40,302 nucleotides of DNA from Micromonospora sp. 15K316 (GTDB lineage Bacteria > Actinomycetota > Actinomycetes > Mycobacteriales > Micromonosporaceae), in the NCBI RefSeq assembly GCF_004348525.1, contig NZ_SMKG01000033.1, forward strand, positions 1 through 40,302. The letters run 5' to 3'. Under the pieces are notes generated by a model. The model did not search any database, was not told where the DNA came from, and worked only from the letters and a program-made list of their open reading frames with translations. Positions 34,440 to 40,302 of this stretch are shown here, one piece after another. Made by a program: the position numbers and the translations under genes. Positions within the stretch are counted from its first letter, which is position 1; every line of letters starts with the position of its first letter.

Positions 34440-34994
34440 GTGGAGGACGAAGCGCCAGTAGTCGAGGTGGTGCCCTACGACCCGGCATGGTCGGAGCGAT
34501 TCCAGGTCGAACAACGGCTGTTGTCGGAGGTGCTGCCCGCGGCGCTGAGCGTCGAGCACTTTGGCTCTACCAGCATTCCCGGAGTGGCGGCCAAGCCCAT
34601 CATTGACATTCTCGCGGTAGTAGCCGAGGTTGCCGAGGTCGTCGCCGACCTCCGGCCACTTGAGGAGCTCGGGTACGTCTATCGTCCGATGGCCTTCCCG
34701 GAGGACGATGATCACTTGTTCTTCGCGAGAGACACCCACGGGAAGCGGAGCCACCACCTACACGTCTTCGGCGTGACGTCGCTGGTGCCGGAGGCGAACC
34801 GAGTCTTCCGCGCCTACATCGCGGCCAATCCCGACGCTGCCCGCCGCTACGAGGCGGCAAAGAGACGTGCGGCCGAGTTGCATCCCCACAGCCGAGCGCA
34901 GTACGGCGCCGCGAAGGAAGAGATGATGACACAGTTGTCGGCCGAGGCCCGCCTGTGGAGCCGATCGGCAAGGCGCCAGTCGACGGCGGGCTAG
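34440..34994 (+). CDS. GrpB-family (UPF0157) nucleotidyltransferase-fold protein
   Basis: A 184-residue GrpB-family protein, a group related to nucleotidyltransferases with unclear activity. Signatures are VVPYDPAWSERF, VEHFGSTSIPGVAAKPIIDIL (the G-S-T-x-x-x-x-x-x-x-K-P-x-x-D core), and KRSHHLHVFG. GTG 34440 is chosen by the -10 box and by the family's start at VVEVVPYDPAW; the longer in-frame start lacks support. Base composition is lower in GC at third positions than the nearby genes, so it could be acquired. It ends 181 bases before the tRNA-Arg gene. Confidence 0.88.
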   Translation: MEDEAPVVEVVPYDPAWSERFQVEQRLLSEVLPAALSVEHFGSTSIPGVAAKPIIDILAVVAEVAEVVADLRPLEELGYVYRPMAFPEDDDHLFFARDTHGKRSHHLHVFGVTSLVPEANRVFRAYIAANPDAARRYEAAKRRAAELHPHSRAQYGAAKEEMMTQLSAEARLWSRSARRQSTAG

Positions 34995-35175
34995 AAGATG
35001 GCGGCAAGGCCGTCCCGCCCGCACGGTGGCAACATGCACAGCCATGAGGTGATCCGCGGGAGACTGCTCGGGCTCGGCGCCTCTTCGCTGAATTGGCGGT
35101 AGGAATGGGTTGTACCGAGGCCGTGGCGAGCGTCTCGACCGGGAGCGGAGAGCCGCTGATCGGTGGTGGGAAGGG

Positions 35176-35248
35176 TGCGCCCGGCAGGATTCGAACCTGC
35201 GGCCTTGGGATTAGAAGTCCCCTGCTCTATCCGCTGAGCTACGGGCGC
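35176..35248 (-). tRNA. tRNA-Arg (anticodon UCU)
   Basis: On the minus strand the sequence folds as a cloverleaf: acceptor stem GCGCCCG pairs with CGGGCGC, the D arm contains GCTCAGCGGATAGAGC, the anticodon loop is CTTCTAA with anticodon TCT (35213-35215), and the T arm is GCAGG-TTCGAAT-CCTGC. The discriminator is A and no CCA is encoded. It reads AGA, a codon that is rare in such a GC-rich genome. Confidence 0.95.
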
Positions 35249-35487
35249 GTGGCGTGGTGTCGCGCCAAGAGGGTACCGCCCGCTCTGCGGCTGACCGACG
35301 TACCGTCCTGGCGTCGTACGCCGACAAGGTTCGCACGAGCCACCGAGGCCCGGCATCGGGTTTCCGGGTCGTCGGCGTCCACGGACCGGACGTGAGCCGG
35401 AGCACATCGGCCGCTGACCGGACGCCGCCCGGCAACGAGTCGACGGGACGAGCGGGTCACCCACCGGAGGCGGGGTCGGGCGCGACG

Positions 35488-35493
35488 TACTCT
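35488..35493 (+). promoter_or_regulatory. -10 box, leaderless transcript
   Basis: TACTCT, six bases, then GTG 35500. Confidence 0.5.
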
Positions 35494-35499
35494 CGGCGG

Positions 35500-36183
35500 G
35501 TGCTGCTCGACCCCGACGTGGAGAACGACGTCGCCTACGAACTCTGCCAGCTCGTCGGCCGCGCGATCCTGCCGTACCGCCGCGCCGGTGGGACCGACCC
35601 CGACGGCGCCGGCACCGCCTTCTTCTTCCAGGACTCCGGCGGCGAGTACCTGCTGACCGCCGACGGGGTGGCCGGCGCAGCGGGGGATCTCGGCCTGCGG
35701 GCGAGCGTCACCGAACCGGTCGGTCCGGCCCCGGAGGTCCTGCCCGTCACGGGTTGGATCCGCCGCCCGGAGGTGGGGGTGGCGGTGCTGCCGACGACCG
35801 GCCTGCACGCCGTGGCGGCGGCGGGCGGTTGGGCGTGGCGTACGCAACCGGTGGTGGACGTCGTCGCGGCGGACGCCGCCGTGATCGCCCGGATCGGTGC
35901 GGCGCCGGGCTCGGCCTTCGTGCTCGCGCACGGCCTGTCCGCGGAGGGCGACCGGCCGCTGGAGGTGGCGATCGAGCGGGTGGCCGGTGTCGGCGACGAG
36001 GTGCGGATCGGTGCGGGTCTGCCGGCGGGCTACGTCGGGGCGCCGGTCTTCGGCGTCGAGGCGGCCGCCGACGGTGGGACGGCCCTGCACTGCCTCGGCC
36101 TGGTGCTGCCGGGCGCGGAGAGCCACCCGGTGGCCACCTTCGACCGGATCCGCGCGATGCTTCCGGCGGGCGGCGCGGCCTGA
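35500..36183 (+). CDS. Trypsin-like-fold protein, catalytically degenerate
   Basis: A 227-residue protein with the layout of a trypsin-like serine protease but without its catalytic residues. GAGTAFFFQDSGGEYLLTADGVAG occupies the place of the GTGF...YLVTNxHV segment (seen as GAGTAFFF and EYLLTADGV), with no His; the nucleophile segment, normally GxSGGPVF, reads GYVGAPVFGVE with no Ser. The rest is beta-rich. No signal peptide is seen. It could be a non-enzymatic binding fold of the kind paired with other conflict or signalling modules in actinobacteria. GTG 35500 is set by the -10 box; a longer frame upstream is low-complexity. Confidence 0.6.
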   Translation: MLLDPDVENDVAYELCQLVGRAILPYRRAGGTDPDGAGTAFFFQDSGGEYLLTADGVAGAAGDLGLRASVTEPVGPAPEVLPVTGWIRRPEVGVAVLPTTGLHAVAAAGGWAWRTQPVVDVVAADAAVIARIGAAPGSAFVLAHGLSAEGDRPLEVAIERVAGVGDEVRIGAGLPAGYVGAPVFGVEAAADGGTALHCLGLVLPGAESHPVATFDRIRAMLPAGGAA

Positions 36184-36193
36184 GCGACCCGCC

Positions 36194-37279
36194 TCAGCTC
36201 GGGGTGCTGTTCGCCGGATCGGCGGGGCGGCGGCTGTGCGGTACCGGGCCCGTGGTCACGCCGGCCCGTGCCGTGCGGATGGCGCCCGCGTCCCGGCCCG
36301 CGGTGTCGGTGCCGTCGGCCGGGGCCGTCGGGCCCGCGCCGAGGAACGCCTCCGCCCAGCGGCCGACCTCGGTGAAGACCTGCTCCCGGACGGCGGTTCC
36401 GCTGAGGGTGAGGTCGTGCAGGCCGCCGTCGAAGCGGGCCAGGGTGACGTGCCGGCCGAGGCGAGGGGCGTACCGGACCATGTGCTCGGGGTCCAGGACG
36501 GCGTCGGCCAGCCCGGCCGACTCGTGCCACCGCCGGCCCCGGAAGGAGCGGGTCGAGCAGGCGAGCAACACGGGTACGGGGATGTCCAGTCCGGTGCGCA
36601 GTTGCCGCTGCGCGGTGCGGATCGCGCCGAGCCAGCCGGCCCGGACCGGAAATCCGGCGAGCGGCTTCCACGCCAGGTCGTAGCTCCACTCGCCCCGGTG
36701 GTCGGCGTGGATGCTCTCGCCGTACGCGGTGCCGAGGTCGAAGGGGACGACCCGGTGCGGCGCGCGGCGGCCCAGCCGGGAGACGGCGGCGAGGAGCGGC
36801 CGCCGCACCAGCCAGGGTGCGTTGATGTCGAAGAACGGGCTGTTGAGGACGATCCCGTCGACGATCCCCGCGTCGCGTCGGGCGTGCGCCCAGAGCGAGA
36901 TGATCAGGCCGCCCGTGGAGTGACCCACGGCGAGCAGCATGTCGTGCCCGTCGTCCTCGCGGATGATCTTCGCGGCGGCGTCCAGCTCCGGGTGGTAGTC
37001 GGTGAGGTCGCGGCAGAAGTTCGGGGTCTGGTGGGTCAGCAGGCTGCGACCGTACTTCCGCAGGTCGAGCGCGTAGAAGTCCCAGCCCCGTTCGGCGAAG
37101 AAGTCGGCCAGGTGGGTCTGGAAGAAGTAGTCGACGAAGCCGTGCACGTAGAGCACGGCGCGTCGGGTGGGACGGTCGGCGCGCCGGCGGACCAGGGTGG
37201 CGACGACAGGCCCCTCGTCGTCGACGCCCAGGTCGATCGTCTGCCGCTCGTAGGGCGGGCCCAGCACGTCCGGTTCCAC
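36194..37279 (-). CDS. Alpha/beta hydrolase (lysophospholipase/S33-like)
   Basis: A 361-residue serine hydrolase. VLYVHGFVDYFFQTHLADFF is the oxyanion region; LLAVGHSTGGLIISLW holds the nucleophile Ser in GHSTGG (about residue 128); FDGGLHDLTLSG near 300 has the catalytic His. The ending after residue 325 is a low-complexity Ala/Gly/Thr tail. GTG 37279 is chosen because TACCGT lies six bases upstream. It converges on the degenerate protease gene (10-base gap between the stops). Monoacylglycerol or lysophospholipid substrates are plausible but unproven. Confidence 0.85.
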   Translation of the reverse strand: MEPDVLGPPYERQTIDLGVDDEGPVVATLVRRRADRPTRRAVLYVHGFVDYFFQTHLADFFAERGWDFYALDLRKYGRSLLTHQTPNFCRDLTDYHPELDAAAKIIREDDGHDMLLAVGHSTGGLIISLWAHARRDAGIVDGIVLNSPFFDINAPWLVRRPLLAAVSRLGRRAPHRVVPFDLGTAYGESIHADHRGEWSYDLAWKPLAGFPVRAGWLGAIRTAQRQLRTGLDIPVPVLLACSTRSFRGRRWHESAGLADAVLDPEHMVRYAPRLGRHVTLARFDGGLHDLTLSGTAVREQVFTEVGRWAEAFLGAGPTAPADGTDTAGRDAGAIRTARAGVTTGPVPHSRRPADPANSTPS

Positions 37280-37298
37280 GACCCGACGGTACGCCGGC

Positions 37299-37318
37299 GG
37301 GCTACCGGGCGGTAGCCC
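37299..37318. promoter_or_regulatory. Inverted repeat upstream of the hydrolase promoter
   Basis: GGGCTACC-GGGC-GGTAGCCC, perfect 8-bp arms, directly upstream of the TACCGT -10 box (37286-37291) of the hydrolase gene. Position near -35 suggests an operator. Confidence 0.4.
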
Positions 37319-37333
37319 TCTCTCGCGCCTCCG

Positions 37334-37370
37334 CGCCGTGGCCCCCACGGTCCCACCGGGGGCCACGGCG
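37334..37370 (-). terminator. Terminator after the HPF-like gene
   Basis: Perfect 13-bp stem CGCCGTGGCCCCC / GGGGGCCACGGCG with an 11-base loop, seven bases past the stop of the minus-strand HPF-like gene. Confidence 0.75.
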
Positions 37371-37376
37371 TACGGC

Positions 37377-37790
37377 TCAGACGGTCTCCGCGTCGGCGCG
37401 CTCGGCGTCGACGGCGACCTCCCCGGCCTCCGGCTGGCCGATCTCGCGTACGTGCTTGTTGTGTCTCGGCTCCTGCCGGGTCTTCGCGTCGTTCAGTCGC
37501 CGGCGGAGGTCGTCGCGGGCGTCGTTGAGCGCGGCCCGCAGGTCCTCCTCGGACGAGGTGGTGACGATCTTCTGCCGGCCGGCGATCCAGCACTCCAGGG
37601 TGACCTTCTGCCCACGGGCGTTGCGCTCCTTGACCGACACCTCCAGCTCGGTGGCGTCGGCGTGGAACGTGGCGAGCCGGGCGTCCAGGGTGGCGAACTG
37701 CTCCACGATCCAGTTCCGGTCGCCCTGCGAGAACCCGGCGCCGACCCGCAGGCACTCGGCCACGGTGGCCGGGTTGGTCACGGCGCTCAT
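37377..37790 (-). CDS. HPF/RaiA-like ribosome-associated protein
   Basis: A 137-residue protein resembling the ribosome hibernation (HPF/RaiA) domain: VEQFATLDARLATFHADATELEVSVKERN (quoted in part: FATLDARL, LEVSVKERN), KVTLECWIAGRQKIVTTSS and DLRAALNDARDDLRRRLND. Such proteins bind the small ribosomal subunit and inactivate or dimerise ribosomes in stress. It is short and lacks a C-terminal dimerisation domain. ATG 37790 is chosen; AGGTG lies six bases upstream. The C-terminus is a charged tail. It is divergent from the SSB gene. Confidence 0.7.
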   Translation of the reverse strand: MSAVTNPATVAECLRVGAGFSQGDRNWIVEQFATLDARLATFHADATELEVSVKERNARGQKVTLECWIAGRQKIVTTSSEEDLRAALNDARDDLRRRLNDAKTRQEPRHNKHVREIGQPEAGEVAVDAERADAETV

Positions 37791-38098
37791 GGCCGCACCT
37801 GCGCCGCGACACGGGTGGGAATGGTGCTCGTCGTCATGCTCGCTGTCCTCTCGTCGGACGTTGCCCGGGCGCCCCTCGCCGGGACCGGCGGGCCGCCAGG
37901 GCCGCTTGATCAACTCCTTACCCAGCTGGGCCGGATCCGGAACCGCTCGCTTAGCAGATGTGAGCTTGATCAGGGTGTTTTCCACAGGAGCCCGCAGCGT
38001 CCACAGGTACGGCCGGCACCGGTGGCGTGCCGCCGCTTCCGCACGCAGGCTCGGCACGAGTCGACTCGCGATGGCAGCCCCGATCCCCTGGAGGGACG
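37791..38098. other. Intergenic region between HPF-like and SSB genes
   Basis: About 308 bases shared by two divergent genes. It is less GC-rich around 37905-37985 and carries TTTTCCACA (37978-37986), one base from a DnaA box, plus two TTGATCA elements. A minus-strand frame runs open here and into the HPF gene, but no start with support was found. I see no further gene. Confidence 0.4.
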
Positions 38099-38857
38099 AT
38101 GTTCGACACCTACGTCACGATCGTCGGAAACGTGCTGACCGCCCCGGAATGGCGGCGTACGACCCAGAGCAACACGCTGGTGGCCAACTTCAAGGTCGCC
38201 TCGACGGCCCGCCGCCTGGACCGGGAGAGTGGTCGCTGGATCGACGGAAACAGCCTCCGCGTCCGGGTGAACTGCTGGCGGAAGCTCGCCGAGGGGGTGG
38301 CCGCCTCGGTGATGGTCGGCGACCCCGTGGTCGTCTGCGGGCGTCTCTACACGCGGGACTGGACCGACGACGCCGGCAACCACCGCACCCTCTACGAGCT
38401 GGAGGCGGTGGCCGTCGGGCACGATCTGTCCCGCGGTCGGGCCCGGTTCCTGCGTAACCGGCCGAGCGTCACCACCAGCACCGTCGAGGACGCGGAAGCG
38501 GAGAGCCGGGTGAAGGGGGAGCCGACCGAGCCGGTGCCCGACGAGCAGGCCCCGGCGTTGCCCGACGACCGGCCGCTCGACGAGGACTTCGAGCTGCCGG
38601 AGTTCGCCCTGCCGCGGGCCGCCCGTGAGCTGCCCGGCGGGATGGGCACGGCTGCCTTCGCCCTGGACGACGGGGACTTCGACGGCGGCGCGACCGATCC
38701 CGCGGCGAGCCCCGACGACGCCGACGACGAACTCGCGCCGCTGGTCGACGGCGCCGAAGACGGCGACGGCGAGCTCTCCCCGCCGTCCGTCGAACCGCCG
38801 TCGACGGGTAGGGCGTCGGGCCGCGGCCGTCGTGGACGGGTGCCGCAACCGGCGTGA
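38099..38857 (+). CDS. ssb: Single-stranded DNA-binding protein (SSB paralogue)
   Basis: A 252-residue SSB. The N-terminal OB fold (about 1-112) shows TYVTIVGNVLTAPEWRR, LVANFKVASTARRLDR, LRVRVNCWRKLAEGVA, VVVCGRLYTRDWTDDAGN. The long acidic linker (about 140-235, DDGDFDGGATDPAA) is followed by a basic end GRGRRGRVPQPA, so the usual acidic DDIPF-type tip that recruits repair proteins is missing. It is probably a second, specialised SSB. ATG 38099 follows GGAGGG at three bases. Confidence 0.87.
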   Translation: MFDTYVTIVGNVLTAPEWRRTTQSNTLVANFKVASTARRLDRESGRWIDGNSLRVRVNCWRKLAEGVAASVMVGDPVVVCGRLYTRDWTDDAGNHRTLYELEAVAVGHDLSRGRARFLRNRPSVTTSTVEDAEAESRVKGEPTEPVPDEQAPALPDDRPLDEDFELPEFALPRAARELPGGMGTAAFALDDGDFDGGATDPAASPDDADDELAPLVDGAEDGDGELSPPSVEPPSTGRASGRGRRGRVPQPA

Positions 38858-38934
38858 CCGGGCGTGCTCCCGGCACCACGCCGGGGGCGTCGACGGGCGG
38901 GCGCACCGGCGGCTCCGCCGCCGCAACGGGGGGT

Positions 38935-38966
38935 GGGGTGACGGCGGCCTCTGTCGCCGTCACCCC
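38935..38966 (+). terminator. Terminator after SSB
   Basis: Perfect 12-bp stem GGGGTGACGGCG / CGCCGTCACCCC with an eight-base loop, about 78 bases past the SSB stop and before cobD. Confidence 0.7.
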
Positions 38967-39038
38967 GCGTGACCAGGGTCCGCGCGAGCGAATCCGAGGA
39001 AGGCTTTCGTCTAGGCTGGCCGGCCGGAGGTGGTGCGC

Positions 39039-40142
39039 GTGCGGCATGCGGCGCCGTTGGCGAACGCGGCGGGACTGGTAGCGGGATACGCCCTGGACAG
39101 GCTCCTCGGCGATCCGCGCCGCTGGCACCCGGTCGCGGGGTTCGGCCGCGCGGCCGGCGTGCTGGAACAGCGTCTCTACCGCCCGGAGCAACGCGCGGGC
39201 GCGGTGTTCACCACCCTCGCCGTCGGCATGCCGGTGCTGCTCGGTGTGGCGGCCACGTCGGCCACCCGGCACCGGCCGATCGCCCGGGCGGCGCTCGTCG
39301 CGGCCGGCACCTGGACGGCGTTGGGCGGCCGCACCCTGCGGCACGAGGCCGAGGTGATGGGTGAGGCGCTGCGCGACGGCGACCTGCCGGCCGCCCGGCA
39401 GCGGCTGAGCCACCTCTGCGGTCGCGACCCGTCGGCGCTGGACGAGCCGGAGCTGGCCCGCGCCACCGTCGAGTCGGTCGCCGAGAACACCTCCGACGCG
39501 GTGGTCGCCCCGCTGCTCTGGGGCGCGGTGGCGGGCCTGCCCGGACTGCTCGGCTACCGCGCGGCGAACACGCTCGACGCGATGGTGGGGCACCGCTCGC
39601 CGCGCTACGCCCGGTTCGGTACGCCCGCCGCCCGGCTGGACGACCTGCTCAACCTGGTGCCGGCCCGGCTGACCGGTCTGCTCACCGTGGCCGTCGCCCC
39701 GGTCGCCGACGGCGATCGCGAGCAGGCGTGGCGGGTGTGGCGGCGCGACCGGAACGACCACCCCAGCCCCAACGCCGGCCAGTGCGAGGCGGCGATGGCC
39801 GGGGCGCTCGGCGTACGACTCGGCGGGCGCAACGTCTACTTCGGGCGGTCGGAGGTGCGGCCGTTCCTCGGTGACGGTCCGCGTCCCGAGGCGCGGCACC
39901 TCGCCCGTACCGCCCGCATCTCCGGCGCGGTCGGATTGGCCGCGCTCGCCGTGGCGACCGCCTACCCGGTGACCCTCGGTCGGCTGGTCTCCGCCGCCGG
40001 TCGGCGGGCCCTGCGCGCGCTGCCACGGCCGCCGGCCGCTACCGGTGGCGCAGCGGCCCGCCCGCGGGTCGGGCGAGCCGGTGACCCGCACGCCGTCAGC
40101 GGTGGCGGCGCGGCGGTGACCGGGTGGCGGTGGCGGCGATGA
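39039..40142 (+). CDS. cobD: Adenosylcobinamide-phosphate synthase CobD/CbiB
   Basis: Membrane enzyme that joins the aminopropanol arm to adenosylcobyric acid in cobalamin synthesis. It has 367 residues from GTG 39039. Family marks are [76 protein letters not shown] and [23 protein letters not shown] (here given in parts). The start is one of GTG 39030, 39033 or 39039; 39039 has GGAGG eight bases upstream and TAGGCT (39012-39017) before that. The end overlaps cobQ by four bases. The C-terminal 50 residues are a low-complexity Ala/Gly/Arg extension. Confidence 0.9.
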   Translation: MRHAAPLANAAGLVAGYALDRLLGDPRRWHPVAGFGRAAGVLEQRLYRPEQRAGAVFTTLAVGMPVLLGVAATSATRHRPIARAALVAAGTWTALGGRTLRHEAEVMGEALRDGDLPAARQRLSHLCGRDPSALDEPELARATVESVAENTSDAVVAPLLWGAVAGLPGLLGYRAANTLDAMVGHRSPRYARFGTPAARLDDLLNLVPARLTGLLTVAVAPVADGDREQAWRVWRRDRNDHPSPNAGQCEAAMAGALGVRLGGRNVYFGRSEVRPFLGDGPRPEARHLARTARISGAVGLAALAVATAYPVTLGRLVSAAGRRALRALPRPPAATGGAAARPRVGRAGDPHAVSGGGAAVTGWRWRR

Positions 40143-40302
40143 GCGGCGGGCTGCTGGTGGCCGGCACCACCTCCGACGCCGGAAAGAGCGTCCTCACCGC
40201 CGGCATCTGCCGCTGGCTGTACCGGCAGGGCGTGAAGGTGGCGCCCTACAAGGCGCAGAACATGTCCAACAACTCGGCGGTGGTGGTCGGGCCGGACGGG
40301 CG
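40139..40302 (+). CDS. cobQ: Cobyric acid synthase CobQ, start only (runs off the window)
   Basis: The first 54 codons are present. [20 protein letters not shown] carries the P-loop-type GTTSDAGKS and [20 protein letters not shown] matches the CobQ signature [11 protein letters not shown]. CobQ amidates adenosylcobyrinic acid a,c-diamide to adenosylcobyric acid. The ATG overlaps the cobD stop (ATGA). The rest lies beyond the window. Confidence 0.93.
   Translation, partial: MSGGLLVAGTTSDAGKSVLTAGICRWLYRQGVKVAPYKAQNMSNNSAVVVGPDG

Noticed and set aside
37978..37986. DnaA-box-like TTTTCCACA as a sign of a replication origin
   Set aside because: A single imperfect box, no cluster and no dnaA or dnaN nearby.
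37791..38057. N-terminal extension of the HPF-like protein or a separate small gene
   Set aside because: The frame is open but has no supported start, and the family domain begins after ATG 37790.
38858..39038. Cobalamin riboswitch upstream of cobD
   Set aside because: The gap holds a terminator hairpin and a -10 box; no B12-box-like sequence was seen.

Overview
This is chromosomal DNA from a very GC-rich actinobacterium, most likely of the Micromonospora/Salinispora group. The evidence is pervasive G/C at third codon positions, GTG and TTG starts, a Rv1155-like oxidoreductase, LppU-like and septum-formation lipoproteins, a second SSB, and many leaderless genes. The family assignment is an inference. 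No rRNA, CRISPR array, prophage or intact insertion sequence was seen. About 40 protein genes and one tRNA gene can be supported.

Layout. 96-2615: a membrane GGDEF-EAL protein for cyclic di-GMP, with an 850-base low-density leader region that may hold two tiny genes. 3467-6246: a molybdenum cofactor operon moaC-mogA-moeA-moaE. 6367-9254: a GT87-type membrane glycosyltransferase, a DoxX-like protein and a GNAT acetyltransferase. 9276-11569: an AAA ATPase with a C-terminal winged helix, preceded by an unusual control region (two matched TCTAGC-N6-GCTAGA sites, a 42-bp palindrome, five 27-bp repeats), then an LppU-like membrane protein. 11651-16859: EamA exporter, A24 peptidase, UvrD-type helicase, asd and a PPOX/F420-type flavoprotein. 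17134-21048: TMEM175-like channel, CBS protein, and an SCP2-domain gene coupled to a glycogen-debranching-type enzyme. 21164-24210: a frameshifted alpha/beta hydrolase, a cysteine hydrolase with its AraC/DJ-1 regulator, and an unknown gene overlapping the regulator tail to tail. 24284-28450: one active histidine kinase, one kinase-like protein without catalytic residues, a LuxR response regulator, and a septum-formation lipoprotein. 28684-35248: methyltransferase, small membrane protein, APH-like kinase, D-amino-acid dehydrogenase, TetR/SDR divergent pair, GrpB protein and tRNA-Arg(UCU). 35500-40302: a degenerate trypsin-like protein, alpha/beta hydrolase, HPF-like ribosome factor, SSB paralogue, cobD and the start of cobQ.

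Two themes run through the window. First, many genes begin 6-9 bases after a TANNNT-type -10 box with no ribosome binding site, so they are probably leaderless; I used this to choose starts. Second, several genes carry short tandem duplications that start at or straddle the stop codon (mogA, GT87, the hydrolase pseudogene, TMEM175).

The most unusual structure is the control region at 10538-10780. No established mobile or defence system is evident. All functions come from reading protein motifs by eye; no database search was run.
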